DNA of 64,000 nt, from positions 248,001 through 312,000 of the forward strand of contig NZ_JAQJZJ010000003.1 of the NCBI RefSeq assembly GCF_027988105.1, given 5' to 3'. Made by a program: the position numbers and the translations under genes. This DNA comes from Pseudomonas aestuarii. Its GTDB lineage: Bacteria > Pseudomonadota > Gammaproteobacteria > Pseudomonadales > Pseudomonadaceae. Below, one piece after another: positions 37,413-46,463 of the stretch (the first letter of the stretch is position 1; the number at the start of each line of letters is the position of its first letter). Below the pieces are notes generated by a model. The model was not told the DNA's origin. It made no database searches and worked only from the letters and a program-made list of their open reading frames with translations.

Positions 37413-38241
37413 CGACCACGTCCATCAGCGCGGCGACGGTCTGCGGATCGTCCGACAGCGGCTCGGCCAGACAGGCCAGACAGGCCTCCCGCGGACTCAT
37501 GCCGGAGCCGATCATGCGTGCGGCGAAGATCAGCAGACGGGTAGAAGCCACCTCCTCCAGATCATGCTGCTCCAGTCGACGCAGGGCCTGGCCGAGCTTG
37601 ACCACCTGGGCGGCCAGCTCCGCACCGACCCGCGCCTCGTTGGCGACGATGCGCTCTTCCTCGGCCACCGGCGGATAACCGAAGCGCAAGGCGACGAAAC
37701 GCTGGCGGGTACTCGGTTTCATGCCCTTGAGCAGGTTCTGGTAGCCGGGGTTGTAGGACACCACCAGCATGAAACCAGGCGGCGCGCGCAACACTTCACC
37801 GGTGCGCTCCAGGTACAGCTCGCGGCGGTCATCGGCCAGCGGGTGCAGCACCACCGCGGTGTCCTGGCGCGCTTCGACCACCTCGTCGAGGTAGCAGATG
37901 CCGCCCTCGCGCACGGCGCGGGTCAACGGGCCATCCTGCCACCAGGTGCCTTGGGCGCCGATCAGGTGGCGGCCGACCAGGTCGGCGGCACTCAGGTCGT
38001 CATGACAGGCCACGGTGTACAACGGCAGGCGCAGACGGTGCGCCATGTACTGAACGAAACGGGTTTTGCCGCAACCGGTCGGTCCCTTGATCAGCACCGG
38101 CATGCCGTGTTGCCAGGCCTGCTCGAACAGCACTTGCTCATTGCCCAGCGGTTGGTAGAACGGCGCATCCAGCACGGCATCCGTTTCGACGAGTTTCACA
38201 GGCGCATTCACAGTCAGTACCTCACCGCGGTGATTAATCAT
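37396..38241 (-). CDS. nirQ: NirQ/NorQ AAA ATPase
   Basis: A MoxR-type AAA ATPase of about 270-281 residues. Walker A is GPTGCGKTRF, Walker B is ICYLDEVVEA, followed by the sensor region LVVSYNPGYQ. It partners with NorD to activate NO reductase. The frame opens with an ATG at 38241. However, a GTG at 38211 is preceded by GAGGTACTGACT and would give a protein starting V(M)NAPVKL, so the true start may be 10 codons later. A near-perfect Dnr-type box is centred about 60 bp upstream of the ATG. Confidence 0.93.
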   Translation of the reverse strand: MINHRGEVLTVNAPVKLVETDAVLDAPFYQPLGNEQVLFEQAWQHGMPVLIKGPTGCGKTRFVQYMAHRLRLPLYTVACHDDLSAADLVGRHLIGAQGTWWQDGPLTRAVREGGICYLDEVVEARQDTAVVLHPLADDRRELYLERTGEVLRAPPGFMLVVSYNPGYQNLLKGMKPSTRQRFVALRFGYPPVAEEERIVANEARVGAELAAQVVKLGQALRRLEQHDLEEVASTRLLIFAARMIGSGMSPREACLACLAEPLSDDPQTVAALMDVVDVHFA

Positions 38242-38295
38242 GCCTGCACGCTACCCGCGACCCGCCGTTGCCCTCAAGGCACACGCGAGCATCTC

Positions 38296-38309
38296 TTGAT
38301 TGTGGTCAA
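38296..38309. promoter_or_regulatory. Anr/Dnr-type box upstream of nirQ
   Basis: TTGATTGTGGTCAA differs from the consensus by one base. Standard spacing predicts a start near 38261 for nirQ. It is about 290 bp from the cytochrome gene on the other side. The rest of the 355-bp spacer shows no gene. Confidence 0.75.
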
Positions 38310-38596
38310 GTCCATTGGCAATCAGCCTGGTTATGCTGGCGCCACGGTAGAATCAATTGAGCGTGGCGTTTGCCAATTCACCCTGCAATCATGCAACTGC
38401 TACTGTCGGCACTGCTCGACGAACCAAGTCCGGGCATTAGCGGTCCATACCCAGGTACAACCTGCGATGGCAGCGTAAGGCAGAGTGCGAAGCGAGTGAG
38501 CCAGGCTGTGCCCACAATCAAGACGCACAACAATGACTGCACCCATTCCTGGTGGGGCCTATGCCCTGCTTCAATAGCCTTGAGGAAGTATTCATC

Positions 38597-38920
38597 ATGA
38601 AGAGAATCCTGGTCCCATTGTTCGCCCTGGGCGCTGCACTGAGCTTGCAACCGGCCTTCGCCGCCGACACCGCAGCCGCCGAGGCGTTGTTCAAGAGCAA
38701 GCCCTGCGCGGCCTGCCATAACGTCGACATGAAGCTGGTCGGCCCGGCATTGAAGGACGTAGCCGCCAAGTACGCCGGCACCGACGGCGCCGTCGAGCTG
38801 CTGGCCGACCGAATCAAGAACGGCACCCAGGGCACCTGGGGCCCGATGCCGATGCCGGCCAACCCGGTTACCGACGAAGAAGCGAAGATCCTCGCCGAAT
38901 GGGTGCTGAGCCTCAAGTAA
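38597..38920 (+). CDS. Cytochrome c551-type periplasmic cytochrome
   Basis: A 107-residue class I cytochrome c. A signal peptide ([22 protein letters not shown]) leaves a mature chain of about 85 residues, close to the 82 of Pseudomonas cytochrome c551. The heme motif is CAACH and the axial methionine lies in WGPMPMP. It has the size and features of NirM, the electron donor to cytochrome cd1 nitrite reductase, but no nirS is present here. It could equally serve NorC or NosZ. TTGAGGAAG precedes the ATG. Confidence 0.85.
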   Translation: MKRILVPLFALGAALSLQPAFAADTAAAEALFKSKPCAACHNVDMKLVGPALKDVAAKYAGTDGAVELLADRIKNGTQGTWGPMPMPANPVTDEEAKILAEWVLSLK

Positions 38921-38928
38921 CCTGCTGA

Positions 38929-38986
38929 AGCACGCCATCGCGTATTCGCCAGGCCCAGCGTTTTGGGCGGAAATCGATGGCGTGCT
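38929..38986. repeat. Perfect 12-bp inverted repeat after the cytochrome gene
   Basis: AGCACGCCATCG (38929-38940) and CGATGGCGTGCT (38975-38986) are exact inverses around 34 bp. It begins 8 bp after the cytochrome stop codon. It may act as a stem-loop terminator without a T-run or be a trace of an old duplication. Confidence 0.5.
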
Positions 38987-39064
38987 GCATCTTCTCGACC
39001 TTGCGCGCACCGCAGCCATGCACCCGCTGGATCTGCGCCAGATGAAATACAATGCGGCTTCACA

Positions 39065-39077
39065 TCAATATTATTGA
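39065..39077. promoter_or_regulatory. Possible LysR-type operator
   Basis: TCAATATTATTGA is a perfect interrupted palindrome of T-N11-A form, 15 bp before the LysR ATG. The spacing fits an autoregulatory site. The 10-mer ATCAATATTA within it recurs at 41396-41405. Confidence 0.35.
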
Positions 39078-39091
39078 AGCGAAGCAGCGCA

Positions 39092-39952
39092 ATGGACATC
39101 GACCTCGCCCGCACCTTCCTCGACATCATGCGCAGCGGCAGTTTCATCGCCACCGCAGAGCGCCTGCATATCACTCAGACAGCGGTGACGGCGCGAATCC
39201 ACAACCTGGAAAACCAACTCAGCTGCCGGCTGTTCGTGCGCAACCGTGGCGGGGCCCGGCTGACCCCGGACGGCGAGCGTTTCGTCACCTATGCCTCCCA
39301 CCTGGTGCAGACCTGGGAAGCGGCACGGCGGGATCTGCCCTTGCCACGCGGCTCTGCCGAGCTGCTGACCCTGGGCGCGGAGATGAGCCTGTGCAACCCG
39401 CTGATGCTGGCCTGGGTGCAGCGCCTGCACCAGGTGATGCCGGCGCACGCGGTGCGTAGCGTGGTGAGCAGTGGCGACCAGCTCCAGCAACAACTCGACC
39501 TCGGCGTGCTCGACGCAGCATTGGTGCACCAGCCGGAGTATTGGCCGAACCTGCAGGTCGAGCAATTGCTCGAGGAAAAGTTGATCCAGGTGGTCCAGAC
39601 CCATCACCCCGAGCCCTACATGTACGTCGACTGGGGCCCGACGTTTCGCCAGCTGCACGACAATGCCCTGCCGGAACACAGCCGTACCACCCTCTCGTTC
39701 GATCTCGGTCCCCTGGCTCTGCAGTACCTGCTGGCGTGTGGCGGGCGCGGTTACTTCCGCACCCGCGTGGTGCAGCGCTATCTCGATGAAGGCATCCTCA
39801 AGCGCGTGGAACTGGCGCCGGAGTTCTCCTACCCGATCTATCTGGTTTATCCCCGGGCGGCCGACAATCCGGCCCTGCGCAGTGCCTTGCAACTGGTGCG
39901 CGAGCTGGCCCTGGACGACTTCGACTGGTCACGCGGGGCTTACGAGATTTGA
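39092..39952 (+). CDS. LysR-family transcription regulator
   Basis: A 286-residue LysR regulator. The N-terminal helix-turn-helix covers about 1-60 (GSFIATAERLHITQTAVTARI, LFVRNRGGARLTPDGERF), followed by a periplasmic-binding-like effector domain. The ATG at 39092 begins MDIDLARTFLDIM, the standard LysR opening, and the longer frame upstream is not needed. The target and effector are unknown. It lies between the cytochrome and a convergent HPP-CBS gene, inside the denitrification region but not known to be part of it. Confidence 0.88.
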   Translation: MDIDLARTFLDIMRSGSFIATAERLHITQTAVTARIHNLENQLSCRLFVRNRGGARLTPDGERFVTYASHLVQTWEAARRDLPLPRGSAELLTLGAEMSLCNPLMLAWVQRLHQVMPAHAVRSVVSSGDQLQQQLDLGVLDAALVHQPEYWPNLQVEQLLEEKLIQVVQTHHPEPYMYVDWGPTFRQLHDNALPEHSRTTLSFDLGPLALQYLLACGGRGYFRTRVVQRYLDEGILKRVELAPEFSYPIYLVYPRAADNPALRSALQLVRELALDDFDWSRGAYEI

Positions 39953-39989
39953 AGCGCCCTGGCTGGCGCGCCAGCTCGCCGGCAACGAC

Positions 39990-41126
39990 TCAATCCGGCA
40001 GCTGCTTGAGCCAGTTGCGGTAGAGCGCCGCGATCAGATCGGTCTGGGTGATCATGCCCACCAGCCGCTCGTGCTCATCCACCACCGGCAGGCAGTGCAG
40101 GCCCTGGTCGCTGAGCAGGAATACCAGCTCGACCATGTGCGTCTCCTGTTTCACGGCAACCACGGGCGCACTCATGATCGAGCGCAGCTTGGTTCCGCGC
40201 AGGTACTTCAGGCGGCCGAAATTGACCCGCGCCTGGCTGGGCTGAAACTGTTTGAGCAGATCGACCAGGGTGACGATGCCGATCAGCTTGCCACTGCCCT
40301 GCTCCACGACCGGCAACGACCGCAGGCGGTGTTCGCGCAGGGTCTGCCACGCCTGTTCAATAAAGCTGTCCGGCGCCGCCGAATAGAGATCGCGCGACAT
40401 GATATCGGCCGCACTGATCTCGCCCATGCTGCGGCGCAAGGCATGCTTCTCGGTTTGCTTGATCAGCCGTGCGAGATCGTCTCGGGTGACGTCGACATAT
40501 TCACCGAACTCCGCGAGGGCCCTATCCATGTCGGCGCGGCTGAAGCTCAGGCGCTCGCCCGGCAATGGGTCGCGCGTGTGGTGACGGTTCTCCCCGGTTC
40601 GACGCGGTTTCGGGTAGGCATGGCCGGTCAGGTTGTTGTAGAGCAAGGCTACGGCCAGCAGCAACAGCGAGCTGAGTGCCACCGGATAGAGCACGGCATA
40701 GCCCAAGTCGTCCCCCAGACCACCACTGGCGGCCACCACCGCCAATGCACAACTCGGTGGGTGCAGGCAGCGCAAGGCAAATAGGCAGAAGAGCGAAAGA
40801 CTGGCGGCCAGCACGGTTGCAGTCACACTGTCCAACGCACTCAAGCCCAGGCTGATGCCGATCAGGGCGGCGCACATATTGCCCGCCAGGACCGGCCATG
40901 GCTGAGCGAACGGACTGGACGACGCGCCGAACAGCAATACCGCGGAGGCCGCAACAGGCGCAGCGATATGCAAGGTGATAGGCGCACCGAACAGGTAGAC
41001 ACCGAGCGAAACGCACAGCGACATGCCGAAAGCGATACCGATGGCGACGCGCAGCCATTCCTGGGCGCGGGTATTGAGCGGTGCGGGGGCGAAAGACCTG
41101 AACCAGTCGAGCAGCTGTTCTTGCAT
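39990..41126 (-). CDS. HPP-family membrane protein with C-terminal CBS pair
   Basis: A 378-residue protein. Residues about 25-170 form four or five membrane helices of the HPP family, including the name-giving LRCLHPPSCALAVVAA. The C-terminal half contains two CBS domains (IMSRDLYSAAPDSF..., RSIMSAPVVAVKQE...) that usually bind adenine nucleotides. HPP proteins have been linked to nitrite transport in cyanobacteria and plants, and a nucleotide-gated anion role here is inference. The ATG at 41126 (MQEQLLDW, preceded by CAGGAATA) is preferred over an upstream start that would add a poor 49-residue extension. Confidence 0.82.
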   Translation of the reverse strand: MQEQLLDWFRSFAPAPLNTRAQEWLRVAIGIAFGMSLCVSLGVYLFGAPITLHIAAPVAASAVLLFGASSSPFAQPWPVLAGNMCAALIGISLGLSALDSVTATVLAASLSLFCLFALRCLHPPSCALAVVAASGGLGDDLGYAVLYPVALSSLLLLAVALLYNNLTGHAYPKPRRTGENRHHTRDPLPGERLSFSRADMDRALAEFGEYVDVTRDDLARLIKQTEKHALRRSMGEISAADIMSRDLYSAAPDSFIEQAWQTLREHRLRSLPVVEQGSGKLIGIVTLVDLLKQFQPSQARVNFGRLKYLRGTKLRSIMSAPVVAVKQETHMVELVFLLSDQGLHCLPVVDEHERLVGMITQTDLIAALYRNWLKQLPD

Positions 41127-41446
41127 TATTCCTGCTTGGCATCGGGGAGTGGCGGGAGCGAATCCTACGCAGGCCAAAAAAACCAGTAACGGACAAGGCT
41201 GCAGCCATGGCTTGCCGACGATCGAAGCAAGCAGGCTGGACCCAGGGTTCCGAATTGTGGCGCGCGCAAACACGAGCGCCTGCGAGCAGACGCAGCCGCC
41301 GGTTGGCGCAATAGAAGATGGCGCGTAGGCATGAGTGCCTACGCATTGTGAGGGGGACGTTAAGTTATCTCTAATGAATGTTATTGCTTATATAAATCAA
41401 TATTAATGCTTTAAAAGTGCAGCCTAGGCAGGACTGCGCAGCCGTT
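41127..41446. other. Spacer with AT-rich end, no gene seen
   Basis: About 320 bp between the HPP-CBS gene and the end of the SDR gene, both on the minus strand. Positions 41360-41415 are strikingly AT-rich, with ATTAATGC-like repeats and the 10-mer ATCAATATTA also found before the LysR gene. It may hold the promoter of the HPP-CBS gene. Confidence 0.4.
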
Positions 41447-42190
41447 TCAGCTCAAGCTGTAGCCATTATCGACCACCCAGTCCTGGCCGTAGACGCCGCG
41501 GGCACCGGCCGACAGCTGGAACAGGATCACGTTGGCCACAGCCGCCGCGTCGAGAAAGTGCCCCGGCAGCAGGCGCTGGGTGACGCTGTCAGCGACCTCA
41601 TCCAACTGCTCCTCACTCAATCCCAGGCTGCCCCAGATAGCGGTTGCCGTGGGTCCGGGCGAGACCAGATTGATGCGCACACCGACCGGGGCAAACTCCA
41701 CCGCGAGGGTACGCGCCTGGGCGCTAAGCGCCGCCTTGCTGGCGATATAGGCGGCCAGACCGGGAAAGGTCGAACGGGTGAGGAAACTGCTGATGAACAC
41801 CACCGAACTGGGGCTGGCCAGGCTGTCACGCAACGCTGCCAGGGTATTCAGGGCGCCGGCACCGTTGACCGCCCACTGCCGATCGAATGCCCCCAGGTCG
41901 AGACTCTCGGCCAGTTCTGCGATACCCGCGTTGGGCACCAGATAATCCACCTGGCCCAGTTGCGCCGCGCGCAGGCCGAGGCTGGCCAAATCCTCGCTCG
42001 AGGTGACGTCGCCAGCATGCCAGACCAGACGTTCGGGATGACTCGCCTGCAGGTCCTGCAAGCCGCCCAGGCTGCGCGACATGGCCAGCACCCTGGCGCC
42101 GCGTTGCAGCAACGCCGCGCATAATGCCAGGCCGATACCTGAACTGGCTCCGGTGACTACGGCCAGACGATCCTGGAATTCGCTTCTCAT
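41447..42190 (-). CDS. Short-chain dehydrogenase/reductase
   Basis: A 247-residue SDR. The NAD(P) motif is TGASSGIG near residue 14. The active-site Ser lies in VVFISSFLTRS and the Tyr-Lys pair in AAYIASKAAL, so it is catalytically complete. GGAGAAGCTG precedes the ATG at 42190. The substrate is unknown. It lies between nnrS and the HPP-CBS gene on the same strand, 143 bp after nnrS. It is not a known denitrification gene. Confidence 0.88.
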   Translation of the reverse strand: MRSEFQDRLAVVTGASSGIGLALCAALLQRGARVLAMSRSLGGLQDLQASHPERLVWHAGDVTSSEDLASLGLRAAQLGQVDYLVPNAGIAELAESLDLGAFDRQWAVNGAGALNTLAALRDSLASPSSVVFISSFLTRSTFPGLAAYIASKAALSAQARTLAVEFAPVGVRINLVSPGPTATAIWGSLGLSEEQLDEVADSVTQRLLPGHFLDAAAVANVILFQLSAGARGVYGQDWVVDNGYSLS

Positions 42191-42333
42191 CAGCTTCTCC
42201 GATGCTCGGCAGTACCGAGCGGCAAGGCCACCCATGCGCAGGCACAGGCAACCGGCTATCAATGGATTGGTCAGCGCGGCACACGCGGCGCTGCATGATC
42301 AAAAGGTCGGCGCAATACCTTGCCAGCCTTGAT

Positions 42334-43524
42334 TCAGCCCGGGTGACCATCCACCCGTGGCTTGACCAGCATCGGCACATAGCGCCAGGCATAAATGGCC
42401 AGGGCCAGTGACCAGCCGGTTACCGCCAGCCACAAGCCTTCCAGTGGCCACAGCGGGTAGACGAAGACCCGCGCCACGCCTCCAAGATTCAACAGCATCA
42501 GGGCCCAGGCCATGCCTGCCGGCAGTTGCAGCGGCCGCCCGGTATGGCCCAGGGTGACGCGGGCGATCATGGCCAGGATCAGCCCGCTCATGGCGCCGAT
42601 GGTCAGGCCATGCAGGGCCGGGCTGAAGCTGGCCAGCAGGCCGGCATGCCATAGCGCCAGACCGAGGGTCGCTACCACCAGCCAGAGCATCGCCAGGTGC
42701 AGCGACCAGAGCAGCGGCACACCCCAGATGCCCCGGTCGTACCAACGCGCCAGACGCAGCAGATGACCTGTGGCAACCGCCAGGAACAGCGGCGCCAGCA
42801 GCGGCTGCGCTTGCAGGCCCACTCCGGCGGCATAGAGCGCGGCGATCAGCGCGGTGCCGGCCAACAGGGCGATATCCAGCCAGGCCCAGGGCTTGACCGC
42901 ATTGAGCCGGCCCAGGCCGCGCTGGGTGAAGAACGGAATCACTCGACCGCCGATCAGCCCCATCAGTGCCGCTATCAACCACAGGCCGGCCAGTACGCCA
43001 CGGCGTTGCAGATCGTCGTCGCCCAGGGCCAGGCCACTCAGGAGCAAAGCGTCGGCGCCGGCCAGCAGGCTCAACACCAACACGATTGGATAGTTGCGCT
43101 GCTGCCGTGCTGCCCAGAGCAGGCGCGCCATCACCCCGGCCAGCGCCAGCAGGAAGCCCAGGTCCAGCGGGATCAGCGCCGCCAGGGGCAAACCAAACAG
43201 CCAGCCCAGGCGCGCGGCCAGCCAGACCCCGGCTAGCACCATCAGCGGTCGTCCGGACAACCCCGGCCGGCCGGTCCAGGTCTGCACCGCGGTGAGCAGG
43301 AAGCCGGCGACTATCGCCGTGGCGAAACCGAACAGCATTTCGTGGCGGTGCCAGGCGAGCCAGCCACCGCTCGGCTGCCAGTCCCCCAACTGGCCGGACC
43401 AGGCCAGCACCCACAGCGGGATCGCGACCAGCGCATAGAGGCTGGCGCAGAGGAAGAACGGGCGAAAGGCTAGGCGCCAGATGGGCGGGATACTCAAGGC
43501 TTTACCCCGGTCGATGACATTCAC
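42334..43524 (-). CDS. nnrS: NnrS family heme-copper membrane protein
   Basis: A 396-residue protein with about 12 membrane helices and conserved histidines (WLAWHRHEMLFGFA, ARVTLGHTGRPL). NnrS is associated with denitrification and protects against NO stress by limiting dinitrosyl-iron complex formation. I chose a GTG start at 43524 because AGGAGG lies 6 bp before it, although the frame extends to 43557. A near-consensus Dnr-type box is centred about 113 bp upstream. Confidence 0.9.
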   Translation of the reverse strand: MNVIDRGKALSIPPIWRLAFRPFFLCASLYALVAIPLWVLAWSGQLGDWQPSGGWLAWHRHEMLFGFATAIVAGFLLTAVQTWTGRPGLSGRPLMVLAGVWLAARLGWLFGLPLAALIPLDLGFLLALAGVMARLLWAARQQRNYPIVLVLSLLAGADALLLSGLALGDDDLQRRGVLAGLWLIAALMGLIGGRVIPFFTQRGLGRLNAVKPWAWLDIALLAGTALIAALYAAGVGLQAQPLLAPLFLAVATGHLLRLARWYDRGIWGVPLLWSLHLAMLWLVVATLGLALWHAGLLASFSPALHGLTIGAMSGLILAMIARVTLGHTGRPLQLPAGMAWALMLLNLGGVARVFVYPLWPLEGLWLAVTGWSLALAIYAWRYVPMLVKPRVDGHPG

Positions 43525-43629
43525 TGCAGACCTCCTGATAAACTCGAACATCCCCACGCGGGGGCAACCGGCGGCGCTCGATTGCGCAGCGGATGTTGTC
43601 TTTCTACAGGTAAGGGGGCGGTACGCGAC

Positions 43630-43643
43630 TTGACCGCAATCAG
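43630..43643. promoter_or_regulatory. Anr/Dnr-type box upstream of nnrS
   Basis: TTGACCGCAATCAG has two mismatches to TTGAT-N4-ATCAA. A start near 43595 would suit nnrS. The rest of the 375-bp spacer between nnrS and tatE shows no gene I can support. Confidence 0.5.
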
Positions 43644-43899
43644 CTTTCCCGCACGGACGACGGTGAAGCGATCGCCGGACTGCCGCTAGAGCGGCGTGGT
43701 CTCAATGGTCGATCCAGCCCAATGGCTCGCCGCCCCTGGGGCAACAGGTCCCGCAGGAGCGCCCTGGACGCAAACAAACACCAGCCCCGGGCGCCGAGCA
43801 TGCCGCCCGCACCGGCCGCTGAAGTGCGGGCCCAGGCTTCGGCATCTGGCCGACAGCGCTGCCACTCGGGCAAGCCACAGCCCGGCGGCGCGACCGGGC

Positions 43900-44079
43900 C
43901 TACTTCGCTGGCGGCTTGCTGGCGTCCGCAGGGCTGGCCGGCTCGTCGTCGCCAAGCGACTTGCGAAACCCCCCGATTGCCCCGCCCAGGTCCGCGCCCA
44001 GGCTGCGCAGGCGCTTGCTGCCGAACAGCATGACCACGATCAACAGCATGATCAGAAGTTGCCAGATGCTGATACCCAT
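43900..44079 (-). CDS. tatE: Twin-arginine translocase TatA/TatE-like subunit
   Basis: A 59-residue protein with the TatA pattern: a short N-terminal membrane helix ([22 protein letters not shown]), the FG hinge, then an amphipathic helix ([19 protein letters not shown]). It sits at the end of the nos operon, where it probably supports Tat export of NosZ, whose Tat signal is visible. GAGGAGATCCAA precedes the ATG at 44079. Confidence 0.92.
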   Translation of the reverse strand: MGISIWQLLIMLLIVVMLFGSKRLRSLGADLGGAIGGFRKSLGDDEPASPADASKPPAK

Positions 44080-44105
44080 TTGGATCTCCTCTTTACGGAT
44101 GGCAA

Positions 44106-44645
44106 TCAATGCATGGCCGCAGGTTGCTTGGCGGCGGCCTGTTGCAGCACGTCCTGGTCGATCTCGTCGAAGCGAAATACCCGGGCGCCGTGGATTGCGG
44201 CCAGTTTGCGTGCCGCCTGTTCATCGGCAAACGAGGCTAGCACCGCGCCCATGGCGCCCTTCAACCCGCTGTCGGCGAGACCGACCACATAAAAGGCGCT
44301 GGTGGCATCGATCAGATGACTGTCATCGGGCTTGGCCCACTCGCTGCGACCCATGTCATGCACGTAGAGCTTGGCCGTGCCAATACGGTTTTCCGGTTGC
44401 AGCCACCAGCCGAGCATCTCGGCGGCAGAGCAGAACTTCTTCACCGCGGTTTTATCCACGGCCTCAGCCTTGGGCCCGGGGAAGTCGCTGATGATCATGC
44501 CGCACACATGGCACTCATCACTGGGGTGAAACGCCACCGGCCCCAGGCTTTGCTGTTGTTCCTCGGGCTCGTTGCAGGCCACTAGCACCAGGCTGAGCAG
44601 CAACACCAGCAGGGTTCGCGCCGGGCGTAGATAGAGGTTGTTCAT
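44106..44645 (-). CDS. nosL: NosL copper-binding lipoprotein
   Basis: A 179-residue outer-membrane-type lipoprotein with lipobox LVLVAC (Cys near residue 24). The mature part contains [14 protein letters not shown], whose cysteine/methionine pattern binds Cu(I). NosL delivers copper to NosZ together with NosDFY. The ATG at 44645 is preferred, preceded by GGAGTTAGC. It lies 64 bp after nosY and 26 bp before tatE. Confidence 0.93.
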   Translation of the reverse strand: MNNLYLRPARTLLVLLLSLVLVACNEPEEQQQSLGPVAFHPSDECHVCGMIISDFPGPKAEAVDKTAVKKFCSAAEMLGWWLQPENRIGTAKLYVHDMGRSEWAKPDDSHLIDATSAFYVVGLADSGLKGAMGAVLASFADEQAARKLAAIHGARVFRFDEIDQDVLQQAAAKQPAAMH

Positions 44646-44709
44646 CGTTGCTAACTCCATAGCTGAAACAGCCCTTGAAGGGTGCGTCGTACGCACGGAC
44701 TAGTCATAG

Positions 44710-45540
44710 TCACGTCGGCCGGCGCAGAAACAGCCAGTAGGCGACCAACAGCGGTACCCCGACCCACAGCAGCAGGCACGACCACAGCAGCCCCCCGGCC
44801 ACCGGCAGATCGCCGCCCAGCGCCATCACCCCGGCCGCACTTCCTCCGCTGGCGAAGCCGGACAGGTTGATCAGCCGGTAGACGTCAGTCGGATTGAGCA
44901 GCAACAGCCAAGGCAGCAGATCCGGGTTGAACTTGCCCTCGCTGAGTACCAGCAGCGCCAGCAGCGCCAGGTCGAACACCAGGACGAAGAGAAACCACAC
45001 GCCCAGGGCCAGCCCGGCGGCGCTGGATTTTTCACTGACCTTGCTGCTCAGTACATAGGCCAGGGCGAGGAACCCCCAGCCGAGCAGGGTCGAGGACAAC
45101 ATGAAGCGGCCGAAGGCCCAGATCAGCAGGCCCAGCTCGACATCCTCGACCAGCACGCCGATGGCCAGGGCCGCACAGCCGAAGCCGATCAGGGTGGCCA
45201 GCGCCAGAATCAGGCCGTGGCCGACGAACTTGCCGAGCAGCAACTGGCCGCGGCCCAGGGGATAGGTCAGCAACAACATCAGGGTGCCGGCCTCGTCCTC
45301 GCCGACGATGGCGTCATAGGCCAGCAGCAGCGCGATCAACGGCACCAGAAAGGTGGCCAGGCTGGCCAGGCTGGCGATGGTCGCAGGGATCGAGGTGAAG
45401 CCCAGTTGCCCGGAGGCCGCCGCACCGAGCCAGGCGATGCCCACGGCCAGCACGGCGAACAGCAGGCTGATGGACAGCAACCAGCGATTGCGCAGGCCGT
45501 CGCTGAGTTCCTTGCGGGCGATATTCCACACCTGATTCAT
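44710..45540 (-). CDS. nosY: NosY ABC-2 type permease
   Basis: A 276-residue membrane protein with six predicted helices and the cytoplasmic loop [20 protein letters not shown] of ABC-2 permeases. It pairs with the ATPase NosF and the periplasmic NosD to mature the CuZ site of N2O reductase. It overlaps the nosF stop by 4 bp (ATGA). Confidence 0.94.
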   Translation of the reverse strand: MNQVWNIARKELSDGLRNRWLLSISLLFAVLAVGIAWLGAAASGQLGFTSIPATIASLASLATFLVPLIALLLAYDAIVGEDEAGTLMLLLTYPLGRGQLLLGKFVGHGLILALATLIGFGCAALAIGVLVEDVELGLLIWAFGRFMLSSTLLGWGFLALAYVLSSKVSEKSSAAGLALGVWFLFVLVFDLALLALLVLSEGKFNPDLLPWLLLLNPTDVYRLINLSGFASGGSAAGVMALGGDLPVAGGLLWSCLLLWVGVPLLVAYWLFLRRPT

Positions 45541-46463
45541 GCTCTGCCCTCCGCGCCCGGCACAATTCCCGCTCGCTCCATGTAATAACGATAGAGGTCT
45601 TCCAGTGATGGCTGATGGATGTCGATGTCCTGTGCCTCGCCCTCGCCGAGCAACTGACGCAGCAGTCCGAGTTTGTGGCCGTTGATGGCCACCACCTCGA
45701 CTCCGTCTACGCCGACTGAGCGCGCCTCATGCCCGGCGGCGTGCCAGCGTTGCAATAACTGCGCGCTCTGCTTCAGGCCACTGGCGCGAATCACGGCCGG
45801 CAGACCGGCCTCTTCGCGCAGGCTGGCCAGGCTGCCGACCGCCTGCAGGCGACCATGGGCGAGAATCGCCGCGCGGTTGATATGCGCCTCGACCCCAGGC
45901 AAGACATGGGAGCAGAGGATGATGCTGGTGCCCTGCTGACGCAGACGGTCGACCAGCTGATAGAGATCCTGGGTGGCGATGGGGTCGAGGCCGACCGTGG
46001 GTTCGTCGAGCAGCAGCAGACGCGGCGCGCCAAGCAACGCCTGGGCCAGCCCGAGACGCTGGCGCATGCCCTTGGAGTAGGTTTTGACCCGCCGATTCAT
46101 GGCCTCGGCCAGACCCACCTGCTCCAGCAGTTCGTCCACCTGCGTCAGCGCGGCGCCCTTGAGGCGGGCGAAATGGCGCAGGGTCTCGCGGCCACTGAGT
46201 TGTGGGTAGAAGGTCACGTTTTCCGGCAAGTAACCGAGTGTACGGCGCACCTGCGGGTCGTTTGGCGAGCAGCCGAGCACCCGCACCTGCCCTTCGCTGG
46301 GCTGCAGCAGGCCGAGAATCAGCTTCATGGTAGTGGTCTTGCCGGCACCGTTATGGCCGAACAGGCCGAGCACTTCGCCTTCGCCCAGGCACAGGCTCAA
46401 GTCGTGCAGCACGGTCAGGCTGTCGTAATGCTGGCGCACGCCTTCGATCTCGACGGCATTCAT
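45537..46463 (-). CDS. nosF: NosF ABC transporter ATPase
   Basis: A 308-residue ABC ATPase with Walker A GHNGAGKT, signature [15 protein letters not shown] and Walker [15 protein letters not shown]. It energises the NosDFY complex for copper-site assembly of NosZ. The ATG at 46463 overlaps the nosD stop by 4 bp. The longer frame upstream belongs to the nosD shadow. Confidence 0.95.
   Translation of the reverse strand: MNAVEIEGVRQHYDSLTVLHDLSLCLGEGEVLGLFGHNGAGKTTTMKLILGLLQPSEGQVRVLGCSPNDPQVRRTLGYLPENVTFYPQLSGRETLRHFARLKGAALTQVDELLEQVGLAEAMNRRVKTYSKGMRQRLGLAQALLGAPRLLLLDEPTVGLDPIATQDLYQLVDRLRQQGTSIILCSHVLPGVEAHINRAAILAHGRLQAVGSLASLREEAGLPAVIRASGLKQSAQLLQRWHAAGHEARSVGVDGVEVVAINGHKLGLLRQLLGEGEAQDIDIHQPSLEDLYRYYMERAGIVPGAEGRA

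Noticed and set aside
43686..43955. 89-codon minus frame overlapping the end of tatE
   Set aside because: Overlaps a confident gene and reads as arginine/alanine-rich shadow.
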